Of a DNA stretch of 64,000 bases, positions 53,037-61,251 are shown in pieces. The notes beneath the pieces were generated by a model. That model saw only the letters and a list, made by a program, of their open reading frames with translations, was not told the DNA's origin and made no database searches. Position numbers and translations under genes: made by a program. Numbering within the stretch: the stretch's first letter is position 1; the number at the start of each line of letters is the position of its first letter. The stretch is from contig NZ_JANUCA010000005.1 in assembly GCF_024807145.1 (NCBI RefSeq), positions 1 to 64,000 of the forward strand. The letters are read 5' to 3'. Source of the DNA: Microbacterium sp. AK031. GTDB taxonomy: Bacteria > Actinomycetota > Actinomycetes > Actinomycetales > Microbacteriaceae.

Positions 53037-53042
53037 ACCGTA
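53037..53042 (-). promoter_or_regulatory. -10 element of leaderless ApbA/PanE-like transcript
   Basis: TACGGT on the minus strand, exactly 6 nt before the GTG at 53030. Confidence 0.45.
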
Positions 53043-53056
53043 GCAGTGACCCGGTG

Positions 53057-53599
53057 TCACATATACGGCAGCGACTTGTACCAGGTCAACTGGTGATAGC
53101 TCTGGGGAAGGTGCTCTCCCAATCCCACGAGCGGGAGGGTACGGACGGTGATCAGCTCGCCGTCGTCGAGTTCCTGCTCTGTCACACGCGAGCACCCGCG
53201 AGCCAAAAAGTGATGGACGCGGTTCGAGTGATTGCCGAAGTTCGCCCACGTCGCGCCGAGGTCGACGATCTCCTGAGCCTCATACCCGGCCTCTTCGAGA
53301 AGTTCTCGCGTCGCCGCGTCGCGTGGTTCTTCTCCGGGCTCCACGGCACCGCCGATCGTCCCCAAGGCGACGATTCCCGCACCGTGGCGGTACTCCTCGA
53401 CGACGATCGCTGCGCCTTCGTCGTCGATGGCTAGAACCGAGACCCACTCGCTCGGCTCGAGGACGTAGTACGGCGAGATCGTCCGGCCCACGGCATCCAC
53501 GCACTCGTCCGCGCGCAGCCGGAGCCATCGATCCGCGACGATCGTCTCGCTTGAGATCGTCTGCCAGGGTTCAGGACGGTTGAGATCCGCCACGCTCAC
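53057..53599 (-). CDS. NUDIX hydrolase, ADP-ribose pyrophosphatase-like
   Basis: A 180-residue hydrolase of nucleoside diphosphates linked to another moiety. The Nudix box GX5EX7REUXEEXGU is exact: '[24 protein letters not shown]'. The surrounding '[24 protein letters not shown]' resembles ADP-sugar pyrophosphatases, in which Mg2+ is bound by the Glu residues of the box. The substrate is a guess. The GTG start overlaps the clpX stop by 4 nt (GTGA), so it is translated with clpX. Confidence 0.88.
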   Translation of the reverse strand: MSVADLNRPEPWQTISSETIVADRWLRLRADECVDAVGRTISPYYVLEPSEWVSVLAIDDEGAAIVVEEYRHGAGIVALGTIGGAVEPGEEPRDAATRELLEEAGYEAQEIVDLGATWANFGNHSNRVHHFLARGCSRVTEQELDDGELITVRTLPLVGLGEHLPQSYHQLTWYKSLPYM

Positions 53600-54864
53600 G
53601 CGCTCTTGCGCTTGCGTTCCATCACTATGGTCGGCGGCGCGCCCTCGTCGACCGCCGCACGAGTGACGACGACCTTCTTGACGTCTTCGGCCGACGGGAT
53701 CTCGAACATGATCGGACCGAGCACGTCTTCGAGGATCGCACGAAGGCCACGGGCACCTGTCTTTCGCTCCACCGCCAGATCGGCGATCGAACGCAGGGCG
53801 TCCTCTTCGAACTCGAGCTCGACGCCGTCGATCGCGAACATGCGCTGGTACTGCTTGACGAGGGCGTTGCGAGGCCCGGTCAAGATGTCGATCAGCGCGT
53901 CCTGGTCGAGTGGCGTGACAGATGCCACGACAGGGAGTCGACCGATGAACTCGGGGATCAGGCCGAACTTATGGAGGTCCTCCGGCAGCACCTCGCTGAA
54001 GAGATCGAGGTCCTTGGTCTTGTCGTGCAGTGGGGCCCCGAAACCGACGCCGTGCTTGCCGACACGCGCCGACACGATGTCTTCCAGGCCTGCGAAGGCG
54101 CCGGCGACGATGAACAGGACGTTCGAGGTGTCGATCTGCAGGAACTCCTGGTGCGGATGCTTGCGACCGCCCTGCGGCGGCACCGAGGCCACTGTGCCTT
54201 CGATGATCTTCAGCAACGCCTGCTGCACGCCCTCACCGGAGACATCCCGCGTGATCGAGGGGTTCTCCGACTTGCGGGCGATCTTGTCGATCTCGTCGAT
54301 GTAGATGATGCCCTGCTCGGCACGCTTCACGTCGTAATCTGCGGCCTGGATGAGCTTGAGGAGGATGTTCTCGACATCTTCGCCGACGTAGCCGGCCTCG
54401 GTGAGCGCCGTGGCGTCCGCGACGGCGAAAGGCACGTTGAGACGCTTCGCGAGCGTCTGGGCGAGGTACGTCTTGCCGCAGCCGGTCGGCCCGATCATCA
54501 GGATGTTGCTCTTGGCGATCTCGACCTCATCGGCCTTCTGCTCGGCGAGCTGAAGCGTGCCGTGTGCGCGAACGCGCTTGTAGTGGTTGTAGACCGCGAC
54601 GGACAGCGACCGCTTCGCGGCCTCCTGCCCGACGACGTACTCCTCGAGGAAGGCGTAGATCTCACGCGGCTTGGGGAGCTCGAAATCCGCGACGCCGTCG
54701 GCGGACGATTCCGCCATGCGCTCTTCGATGATCTCGTTGCACAGCTCGACGCATTCGTCGCAGATGTACACACCGGGGCCAGCGATCAGCTGCTGCACCT
54801 GCTTCTGGCTCTTTCCGCAGAACGAGCACTTGAACAGGTCAGCGCTTTCACCGATTCGGGCCAT
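53596..54864 (-). CDS. clpX: ATP-dependent Clp protease ATP-binding subunit ClpX
   Basis: The AAA+ unfoldase that feeds substrates to ClpP1P2, 422 residues. The N-terminal zinc domain has four cysteines in '[11 protein letters not shown]' and '[10 protein letters not shown]'. Walker A is '[12 protein letters not shown]', Walker B '[12 protein letters not shown]', the pore loop 'GYVGEDVE' and the ClpP-binding 'IGF'-type loop '[10 protein letters not shown]'. ATG 54864 ([13 protein letters not shown]) has AAGGAGG 6 nt upstream; ATG 54870 would leave no spacing. It lies 81 nt after a deoxyribose/aldehyde cluster that separates it from clpP1P2. Confidence 0.96.
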   Translation of the reverse strand: MARIGESADLFKCSFCGKSQKQVQQLIAGPGVYICDECVELCNEIIEERMAESSADGVADFELPKPREIYAFLEEYVVGQEAAKRSLSVAVYNHYKRVRAHGTLQLAEQKADEVEIAKSNILMIGPTGCGKTYLAQTLAKRLNVPFAVADATALTEAGYVGEDVENILLKLIQAADYDVKRAEQGIIYIDEIDKIARKSENPSITRDVSGEGVQQALLKIIEGTVASVPPQGGRKHPHQEFLQIDTSNVLFIVAGAFAGLEDIVSARVGKHGVGFGAPLHDKTKDLDLFSEVLPEDLHKFGLIPEFIGRLPVVASVTPLDQDALIDILTGPRNALVKQYQRMFAIDGVELEFEEDALRSIADLAVERKTGARGLRAILEDVLGPIMFEIPSAEDVKKVVVTRAAVDEGAPPTIVMERKRKSA

Positions 54865-54947
54865 GCGCATCCTCCTTGGAGAGCCTGAGAGACATCTTCG
54901 AGCCTAACCTCTCCCTCAGACACTGGGTCGCATTGGCGCGGTCCGGC

Positions 54948-55799
54948 TCAGATCAGGCTCTTCGGGTGCCACACCGTCTTCGTCTCGGTGAATGCCGCGA
55001 TCCGCTCGGGAGATGCCGTCACCTGGCCGGGCGAGAGCACCCGCTTGAGAGTGTCCGCCGCCGCGATCTGCAGGTCGACCCATTCGAGGGCGTCAGCACC
55101 GGCGAGGTCGAGCGCGTTGACGTCGGCGTGTGAGGCCAACCACGGTGCGATCTCCGCCGGTGATCCGGTGAGCACGTTCACGACTCCCCCTGGGACGTCG
55201 CTCGTCGCGAGCACCTCGGCGAAGCTGATCGCAGAGAGCGGATGCTGCTCGCTCGCGATCACGACGACGGAGTTGCCGGCGACCAGCGCGGGTGCGACCA
55301 CGGAGACGAGTCCGAGCAGCGCATTGTCCTGCGGTGCGATGATCGCCACGACACCGGTCGGCTCCGGCACCGAGATGTTGAAGTACGGACCGGAGACGGG
55401 GTTCGCGTTTCCGGCGACCTGTGCGTATTTGTCGCACCATCCGGCATACCAGACCCACAGGTCCACAGCCTCGTCCACCTGGGCCCCGGCCGCTGCCGCC
55501 GAGACGCCCTCCTGCGCGACGATCTCGTCCACGAACTGAGCCCGTCGTCCTTCCAGCACCTCTGCGACCCGGTAGAGCACCTGGCCACGGTTGTATGCCG
55601 TCGCTCCTGACCAGCCCTTGACTGCCGAGCGAGCGGCGACCACGGCATCCCTGGCATCCTTGCGAGATCCCTTCGCGGCGTTAGCGAGGAACGCGCCCTT
55701 GGCCGAGAGCACCTCGTAGGTGCGGCCCGACTCGCTGCGCGGGAATTTTCCGCCGATGGCGAGCTTGTACGTCTTCGGAACAGTCAGTCGCTTGCTCAT
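54948..55799 (-). CDS. Short aldehyde-dehydrogenase-like protein without catalytic residues
   Basis: A 283-residue relative of the neighbouring ALDH. It aligns from residue 13 ('LAIGGKFPRSESGRTYEVLSAKG') through 'WYAGWCDKYAQVAGNA', 'TGVVAIIAPQDNALLG' and 'PALVAGNSVVVIASEQHPLSAISFAEVL'. The NAD-binding Lys (VLKPAE in the partner) is replaced in 'VVIASE', the Glu of LELGG is gone ('LDLAGAD'), and the protein stops before the Cys region. It cannot be a normal dehydrogenase. It overlaps the full ALDH by 4 nt, which suggests a subunit or scaffold role. A decaying duplicate is the alternative. Confidence 0.8.
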   Translation of the reverse strand: MSKRLTVPKTYKLAIGGKFPRSESGRTYEVLSAKGAFLANAAKGSRKDARDAVVAARSAVKGWSGATAYNRGQVLYRVAEVLEGRRAQFVDEIVAQEGVSAAAAGAQVDEAVDLWVWYAGWCDKYAQVAGNANPVSGPYFNISVPEPTGVVAIIAPQDNALLGLVSVVAPALVAGNSVVVIASEQHPLSAISFAEVLATSDVPGGVVNVLTGSPAEIAPWLASHADVNALDLAGADALEWVDLQIAAADTLKRVLSPGQVTASPERIAAFTETKTVWHPKSLI

Positions 55800-57238
55800 G
55801 CCGAAGCCCCCTTCAGGTATGCGGTGAGACCATGTCTGCCGCCCTCGCGGCCGTACCCGGATTCCTTGTAGCCGCCGAACGGGCTGGCAGGGTCGAACCG
55901 GTTGAACGTGTTCGCCCAGACGACGCCGGCGCGCAACTGATCGGCGACAGCGAGGATGCGCGATCCCTTGTCGGTCCAGATGCCTGCCGACAGTCCATAC
56001 GGCGTGTTGTTGGCCTTGGCGATCGCTTCGGCCGGCGTGCGGAACGTCAGCACGGAGAGCACCGGTCCGAAGACCTCGTCACGCGCGATGCGGTGCGAGG
56101 CCTCGACGCCGGTGAAGATCGTCGGCGCGAACCAGAAGCCCTTGTCCGGGATGGCGCAGTCGGCTGTCCAGCGCTCGGCTCCTTCCGACTCTCCGATATC
56201 GCTGAGCTCGCGGATGCGCGCGAGCTGAGCGGCGGAGTTGATCGCACCGATGTCGGTGTTCTTGTCGAGCGGGTCGCCGAGACGCAGGGTCGAAAGGCGC
56301 GACTTCAGTCGATCGATGACCTCGTCATGGATCGACTCCTGCACGAGAAGGCGGCTGCCTGCGCAGCAGACGTGCCCCTGGTTGAAGAAGATGCCGTTGA
56401 CGATCCCCTCGACCGCCTGATCGATCGGGGCGTCATCGAACACGATGTTCGCAGCCTTGCCGCCGAGCTCGAGCGTGACCTTCTTACCCGTGCCGGCGAC
56501 GGCACGGGCGATGTCGCGCCCGACACCGGTCGAACCGGTGAAGGCGACCTTGTCGACGTCGGGATGACGCACCAGCATCGCCCCGGTGGAGCCTGCACCG
56601 GTGACGATGTTCACGACGCCCGCCGGGAGGTCTGCCTGCTGCAGGATCTCGGCGAAGATGAGCGCGGTCAGCGGTGTCGTCTCGGCGGGCTTGAGCACCA
56701 CGGTATTGCCCGCGGCGAGAGCCGGCGCGATCTTCCATGCCAGCATCAGCAGGGGGAAGTTCCACGGGATTATCTGTCCCGCGACGCCGAGCGCACGCGG
56801 GTTCGCACCCAGGCCGGCGTGATCGAGCTTGTCTGCCCATCCGGCGTAGTAGAAGAACCATGACGCGACGAGTGGCACGTCGACGTCGCGGCTCTCCTTG
56901 ATGGGCTTACCGTTGTCGAGGCTCTCGGCCACAGCGAGCTCACGAGCGCGCTCCTGAACGAGTCGCGCGATGCGGAAGAGGTACTTGCCGCGGTCGCGAC
57001 CACTCATCTTCGACCACACCTTGTCGTAGGCGCGGCGTGCAGCGGCGACGGCGCGATCGATATCGGCGTCGTCGGCGCCGGCGATCTCGGCGATGTGCGA
57101 TTCGTCAGCGGGCGAGATGGTCGTGAAGCTCTTGCCTGAGCCGTCGACGAACTCTCCGTCGATGAACAGGCCATAGCTGTCACGCAGGTTCAGGATCGCC
57201 TTCGATTCGGGCGCCGGGGCATATTCCAGGAATGACAT
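55796..57238 (-). CDS. Aldehyde dehydrogenase
   Basis: A full-length NAD(P)-dependent aldehyde dehydrogenase, 480 residues. Key parts: 'GQIIPWNFPLLMLAWKIAPALAAGNTVVLKPAETTPL' with Lys183, 'FTGSTGVGRDIARA', Glu257 in 'VTLELGGKAANIVF', and the nucleophile Cys291 in 'FNQGHVCCAGSR'. 'NTFNRFDPASPFGGYKESGYGREGG' closes the active site. Next to deoC, the likely substrate is acetaldehyde released from deoxyribose-5-phosphate, oxidised to acetate; this is inferred from context. It lies 9 nt after deoC and overlaps the short ALDH-like gene by 4 nt. Confidence 0.92.
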   Translation of the reverse strand: MSFLEYAPAPESKAILNLRDSYGLFIDGEFVDGSGKSFTTISPADESHIAEIAGADDADIDRAVAAARRAYDKVWSKMSGRDRGKYLFRIARLVQERARELAVAESLDNGKPIKESRDVDVPLVASWFFYYAGWADKLDHAGLGANPRALGVAGQIIPWNFPLLMLAWKIAPALAAGNTVVLKPAETTPLTALIFAEILQQADLPAGVVNIVTGAGSTGAMLVRHPDVDKVAFTGSTGVGRDIARAVAGTGKKVTLELGGKAANIVFDDAPIDQAVEGIVNGIFFNQGHVCCAGSRLLVQESIHDEVIDRLKSRLSTLRLGDPLDKNTDIGAINSAAQLARIRELSDIGESEGAERWTADCAIPDKGFWFAPTIFTGVEASHRIARDEVFGPVLSVLTFRTPAEAIAKANNTPYGLSAGIWTDKGSRILAVADQLRAGVVWANTFNRFDPASPFGGYKESGYGREGGRHGLTAYLKGASA

Positions 57239-57247
57239 ATCTGGTCC

Positions 57248-58249
57248 TCAGTCGATCGTGACGTAGTCGGGGCCGGAGTAGTGGCCGGTGGTCATCTTCT
57301 GGCGCTGCAGCAGCACGTCGTTCAGCAGGCTCGATGCGCCGAAGCGGAACAGATGCGGTTGGAGCCATTCCTCCCCCGCCGTCTCCGCCACGGTGACGAT
57401 GTACTTGATGGCGTCCTTGGACGTGCGGATGCCGCCGGCGGGCTTGACGCCGATCTTCTCGCCGGTCGCCCGGTACCAGTCGCGCACGGTCTCGAGCATG
57501 AGCAGCGTCGTGGGCAGCGTGGCAGCGGGCTGCACTTTGCCGGTGGACGTCTTGATGAAGTCGCCACCTGCGAGGATTCCGAGCCACGACGCACGCTTGA
57601 TGTTGTCGTAGGTGTTGAGTTCGCCGGTTTCGAGGATCACCTTTAGCGAGGCGTGGCTGCCGTCTTCACGACGGCAGGCCTCCTTCACAGCGGCGATCTG
57701 GTCGAAGACAAGTCCGTAGCGGCCCGAGAGGAACGCTCCACGGTCGATGACCATGTCGATCTCGTCGGCCCCGGCAGCGACTGCCTCCGCCGTGTCGGCG
57801 AGCTTGATCGCGAGCGAGGAACGACCGCTCGGGAATGCCGTGGCGACCGCCGCGACCGAGATCTTCCCGTCGTCGGGGTCTCCGTGCATCGCGCCGAGCG
57901 CCTCGACGGCATGGCCGACCATGTCTCCGTAGACGCAGACGGCTGCGACGAGCGGTGTCGTCGGGTCTCCGGCATCCGGGTTCTTGGCCTTGGCGACGAG
58001 CGAGCGCACCTTGCCGGGGGTGTCGGCGCCTTCGAGCGTGGTGAGATCGATCAGCGAGATGATCTTGTCGATCGCCCACGCCTTCGATGTCGTCTTGATC
58101 GAACGGGTCCCCAGACCGGCGGCACGCTGTTCGAGACCTGTCGCATCCACGCCGGGGAGTCCGTGCAGGAAGCGACTCAGTGTGGCGTCGTCGGGCTCTC
58201 CGCCCAGCACATCCACCGCGGTGCGGCGGGTGAGTTCTTTGGTCGTCAT
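57248..58249 (-). CDS. deoC: Deoxyribose-phosphate aldolase
   Basis: Splits 2-deoxyribose-5-phosphate into acetaldehyde and glyceraldehyde-3-phosphate. The 333-residue protein is the longer DERA form with an N-terminal extension of about 60 residues. The Schiff-base Lys is in 'LAGGDFIKTSTGKVQPAAT', the second active-site Lys in 'KIGVKPAGGIRT', and the Asp in 'ADEIDMVIDRGAFLSGRYG'. It overlaps the deoR-type gene by 4 nt and precedes the ALDH gene by 9 nt, making an operon for using deoxyribose as carbon source. Confidence 0.95.
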   Translation of the reverse strand: MTTKELTRRTAVDVLGGEPDDATLSRFLHGLPGVDATGLEQRAAGLGTRSIKTTSKAWAIDKIISLIDLTTLEGADTPGKVRSLVAKAKNPDAGDPTTPLVAAVCVYGDMVGHAVEALGAMHGDPDDGKISVAAVATAFPSGRSSLAIKLADTAEAVAAGADEIDMVIDRGAFLSGRYGLVFDQIAAVKEACRREDGSHASLKVILETGELNTYDNIKRASWLGILAGGDFIKTSTGKVQPAATLPTTLLMLETVRDWYRATGEKIGVKPAGGIRTSKDAIKYIVTVAETAGEEWLQPHLFRFGASSLLNDVLLQRQKMTTGHYSGPDYVTID

Positions 58250-59181
58250 CGTTCCTCCAACAATGCTCGGGCTGTGTTCTCATCGGTGATCAGAACGCTG
58301 CAAAGGCCGCTGGTCACGACTGTACGCGCGATGTCATGCTTCATGGCCCCTGCGGTGACGAAGATCGCGTGCTTCGCTGAGCGCAGGCGATCAAGGCTGA
58401 CGCCCACTGTGCGCGCATCGAGTTGCGAGTCGACGATGTTGCCGTCGGCGTCGATGTAGCGGCCCAGCACATCGCCGACGGCTCCGCGACGAGCCACCTC
58501 CTCGACGTCTGCCGGCGTCAGATAGCCGTTCTCCACGTGCGCGGACGACGCATCGGCGGGGCCGGCGGAATACAGATAAGTCTGCGCATCGGCAGCCTGC
58601 TCCAAGATGGCGGAGACGGTGCGATCAGCTTCGATCGCCTGCTTCGTCTCAACACGTTCCAGGATCGCGGGGCTGGGCAGGAGTGTCGCCTGTCCTCCCG
58701 CGCGCTGCGCGATGGTCATGGCGAGCGTCGCCGCGCCGCCGGAGCGCCGACTCAGGCTGACCCCGCCGTTGAGCTGAACGACGGTCACGCCGTCGGCCCA
58801 CCCCTCCGGCAGCGCCTCGGCGACGGCCGTGAGCGTACGTCCCCAACTGACACCGAGTGTGCGCGGAACGGGACGAAGGGCGGTCAGATGATCTGCTGCG
58901 GCCTGAGCGACACGATCGAGCGTCGTGCTCTCGTCATCGGGCATCGGAACCACGACGGCATCCTCAAGCCGGAAGCGCTCGCTGAGTTCGCGCTCGAGGC
59001 CGAGCTTGCGGGCACGCGGATGCACGATCTCGATCCGCACGATGCCCTTCTCCCTCGCCTGGGTGAGGAGTCGTCCGACCTTCCAACGGGAGATCTTCAG
59101 AAGCGCGCCGATTTCGTCCTGCGTCTTCGCCTCGTCGTAGTAGAGCTCGGCGACCCGCACGGTGAGCAGATCTTCGTCCAC
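58246..59181 (-). CDS. SorC/DeoR-type sugar-binding transcriptional regulator
   Basis: A 311-residue regulator. The N-terminal helix-turn-helix is 'VRVAELYYDEAKTQDEIGALLKISRWKVGRLLTQAREKGIVRIEI', and the remainder is the SorC-type sugar-phosphate effector domain ('LGVSWGRTLTAVAEAL', 'VVQLNGGVSL'). Like B. subtilis DeoR it likely responds to deoxyribose-5-phosphate and represses this operon. GTG 59181 has GGGAGGA 6-7 nt upstream; the longer open frame extends through an operator region. It overlaps deoC by 4 nt and controls itself, deoC and both ALDH genes. Confidence 0.9.
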   Translation of the reverse strand: MDEDLLTVRVAELYYDEAKTQDEIGALLKISRWKVGRLLTQAREKGIVRIEIVHPRARKLGLERELSERFRLEDAVVVPMPDDESTTLDRVAQAAADHLTALRPVPRTLGVSWGRTLTAVAEALPEGWADGVTVVQLNGGVSLSRRSGGAATLAMTIAQRAGGQATLLPSPAILERVETKQAIEADRTVSAILEQAADAQTYLYSAGPADASSAHVENGYLTPADVEEVARRGAVGDVLGRYIDADGNIVDSQLDARTVGVSLDRLRSAKHAIFVTAGAMKHDIARTVVTSGLCSVLITDENTARALLEER

Positions 59182-59212
59182 GGCATCCTCCCTTCCGTGC
59201 ACCAGCCTACGC

Positions 59213-59260
59213 GTGAGCACGCACTCGCGCAGCTGAGTGCTCACATGCGCATTGCTCACA
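59213..59260 (-). promoter_or_regulatory. Operator region of the deo operon (repeated TGAGCA motifs)
   Basis: GTGAGCAC (59213-59220) and GTGCTCAC (59237-59244) form an inverted repeat, and a third copy, TTGCTCACA, lies at 59252-59260 as a direct repeat of the second. This fits a multi-site SorC-type operator just upstream of the regulator. Confidence 0.6.
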
Positions 59261-59300
59261 CCGCCTGCTGCACATCTGTGGGCGCCGTCCGAAGACACGA

Positions 59301-59334
59301 CAAGGGGCTGCAGTCCGAAGACTGCAGCCCCTTG
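59301..59334 (-). terminator. Terminator after clpP2
   Basis: CAAGGGGCTGCAGT and ACTGCAGCCCCTTG form a perfect 14-bp stem with a 6-nt loop, 11 nt past the clpP2 stop on the minus strand. It insulates the deo operon. Confidence 0.85.
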
Positions 59335-59344
59335 TCGAACCGAG

Positions 59345-59992
59345 TTATGAGGAGATGCGCTTGCGCGTCGTCAGCACCTGGTCGACGATGCCGTACTCGA
59401 GAGCCTGGGCCGCAGACAGGATGTTGTCGCGGTCGATGTCGCGGTTGACCTGCTCCACGGGCTTTCCGGTGTGCATCGCCATGGTCTCCTCGAGCCAGGT
59501 GCGCATGCGAAGGATCTCCGCCGCCTGGATCTCGATGTCGGACGCCTGGCCCTGACCGGCCTCGCCCATGGCGGGCTGGTGGATCAGCACTCGAGCATTC
59601 GGCAGTGCGAGGCGCTTACCCGGCGCACCGGCTGCGAGCAGCACGGATGCTGCCGAGGCCGCCTGGCCGAGCACGACGGTCTGGATCTGCGGCGCGACGT
59701 ACTGCATCGTGTCGTAGATGGCCGTCATCGCAGTGAACGAGCCGCCGGGTGAGTTGATGTACATCGTGATGTCGCGCTCGGCGTCCTGGCTCTCGAGAAC
59801 GAGGAGCTGAGCCATCACGTCGTCGGCCGAGGCGTCGTCGACCTGCACACCCAGGAAGATCACGCGGTCTTCGAAGAGCTTGTTGTACGGGTCCTGGCGC
59901 TTGAAGCCGTACGCCGTGCGCTCCTCGAACTGCGGGAGCACGTAGCGGCTGGAGGGCAGGTTGCCGGCGGATTGGAAAGTGGGGGTGTACAT
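59345..59992 (-). CDS. clpP2: ATP-dependent Clp protease proteolytic subunit ClpP2
   Basis: One of two ClpP subunits that form the mixed actinobacterial ClpP1P2 tetradecamer. The 215-residue protein has catalytic Ser113 in 'GQAASAASVLL', His138 in 'VLIHQP' and Asp in 'DRDNILSAAQALEYG'. The variant Ser context (GQAAS rather than GMAAS) and the longer N terminus are typical of ClpP2. It lies 20 nt after clpP1, in one operon, and is followed by a strong terminator. Confidence 0.95.
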   Translation of the reverse strand: MYTPTFQSAGNLPSSRYVLPQFEERTAYGFKRQDPYNKLFEDRVIFLGVQVDDASADDVMAQLLVLESQDAERDITMYINSPGGSFTAMTAIYDTMQYVAPQIQTVVLGQAASAASVLLAAGAPGKRLALPNARVLIHQPAMGEAGQGQASDIEIQAAEILRMRTWLEETMAMHTGKPVEQVNRDIDRDNILSAAQALEYGIVDQVLTTRKRISS

Positions 59993-60012
59993 AGGAGTCC
60001 TTTCGAATCCGC

Positions 60013-60609
60013 TTAGTTGGCGTCCTGGTCGGTTCCGCCGCCGCCAGTCACGTCACTGGCGTGCTCACGGATGTGGTCGACGAAGCCGTACTCGAGCGCC
60101 TCATCAGCGGTGAACCAGCGATCGCGGTCGCCGTCCTCGTTGATCTGCTCGACCGACTTGCCCGTCTGGCCGGCGGTGATCTCGGCCAGGCGCCGCTTCA
60201 TCGACAGGATGAGCTGAGCCTGGGTCTGGATGTCGCTCGACGTGCCGCCGAAGCCGCCGTGCGGCTGGTGCAGCAGAACGCGAGCGTTCGGCGTGATGTA
60301 ACGCTTGCCCTTGGTGCCGCTGGTGAGCAGCAGCTGTCCCATCGAGGCGGCCATGCCGATGCCGACCGTGACGATGTCATTCGACACATACTGCATCGTG
60401 TCGTAGATGGCCATGCCTGCGGTGATCGAGCCACCGGGCGAGTTGATGTAGAGGTAGATGTCCTTCTCAGAGTCTTCTGCAGCGAGAAGAAGGATCTTCG
60501 CGCAGATCTCGTTGGCGTTCTCGTCACGCACCTCTGAGCCCAGCCAGATGATGCGATCCTTCAGCAGCCTGTCGAAGACGCTCGTCGCGAGGAGGGGTTC
60601 TGCAGCCAT
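60013..60609 (-). CDS. clpP1: ATP-dependent Clp protease proteolytic subunit ClpP1
   Basis: The partner of ClpP2. The 198-residue protein has Ser89 in '[16 protein letters not shown]', His114 in 'VLLHQPHGG' and Asp in '[17 protein letters not shown]'. In mycobacteria both subunits are needed for activity and ClpX docks on the ClpP2 face. CAGGAGC precedes its ATG and a TAGATT -10 lies at 60641-60646. It is downstream of tig and the TPR gene on the same strand. Confidence 0.95.
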   Translation of the reverse strand: MAAEPLLATSVFDRLLKDRIIWLGSEVRDENANEICAKILLLAAEDSEKDIYLYINSPGGSITAGMAIYDTMQYVSNDIVTVGIGMAASMGQLLLTSGTKGKRYITPNARVLLHQPHGGFGGTSSDIQTQAQLILSMKRRLAEITAGQTGKSVEQINEDGDRDRWFTADEALEYGFVDHIREHASDVTGGGGTDQDAN

Positions 60610-60640
60610 GTCAGCTCCTGTTTCCGTGTTCGGTGATTCG

Positions 60641-60646
60641 AATCTA
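60641..60646 (-). promoter_or_regulatory. -10 element of clpP1P2
   Basis: TAGATT on the minus strand, 32 nt before the clpP1 ATG, between it and the TPR gene. Confidence 0.4.
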
Positions 60647-60689
60647 CCGGCGCGCGCCCGGCCGCCAGGCCGTGTTCGCCGTCGGCATA

Positions 60690-61184
60690 TCAGGCGTCGC
60701 GCTCGCCGATCTCCTGTGCGTAGGCGGTCACGGAGCGGTGGTAACGCGGCAGGTGCGGCACGAGTGCGAGCAATGCCACAGAGAGTGCCCTGTGGGGAGC
60801 GCCCGAGCTCGCGAGAGCCAAGGCGTGGAAAGCAGCGATGGCGTCACCGTACGGCGAACCTGCTGCGTCCTTCTGCGCCTTCTCGAGGAGCTGGAGCGCC
60901 TCGGCGGTCTCCCCCACGTTCCGCAGTGAACTCGCGAGCTGGATGATCGCCTGCGGCTCATGTTCGGCGTCGAGGCCGAGCGTCAGCGCCCTGCGATACA
61001 GCGTGATCGCATCGAGCGGACGTCCGGCCGAGTCGCGTGCACCCGCACGCTCGAATTCGGCTCTGGCGTCGTCCGCTCCGCGTTCGGCCGCGATCGCATC
61101 GATGCGTGCGATCACCTCTTCATCGACCAGCTCGTTCGCCGCGTCGTCCCAGACCTCGGCGATGCGCTCTTCCCACGTCTTCAT
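60690..61184 (-). CDS. Tetratricopeptide-repeat-type helical protein
   Basis: A 164-residue soluble protein. The middle (about 42-130) shows TPR-like helices: '[58 protein letters not shown]', with the Gly/Ala/Ala spacing of TPRs. Such repeats bind protein partners. It sits between tig and clpP1P2, so an adaptor role in protein quality control is possible but unproven. It is separated from tig by a hairpin terminator and from clpP1 by about 80 nt. Confidence 0.75.
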   Translation of the reverse strand: MKTWEERIAEVWDDAANELVDEEVIARIDAIAAERGADDARAEFERAGARDSAGRPLDAITLYRRALTLGLDAEHEPQAIIQLASSLRNVGETAEALQLLEKAQKDAAGSPYGDAIAAFHALALASSGAPHRALSVALLALVPHLPRYHRSVTAYAQEIGERDA

Positions 61185-61205
61185 GGCGTCTCCTCATACG
61201 CGAAA

Positions 61206-61229
61206 GGACGGATGCCGCAGCATCCGTCC
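61206..61229 (-). terminator. Terminator after tig
   Basis: On the minus strand GGACGGATGC and GCATCCGTCC form a 10-bp stem with a 4-nt loop and are followed by TTTCG, 22 nt after the tig stop. Confidence 0.7.
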
Positions 61230-61251
61230 CTTCGTCACGATCGGGGTGCGA

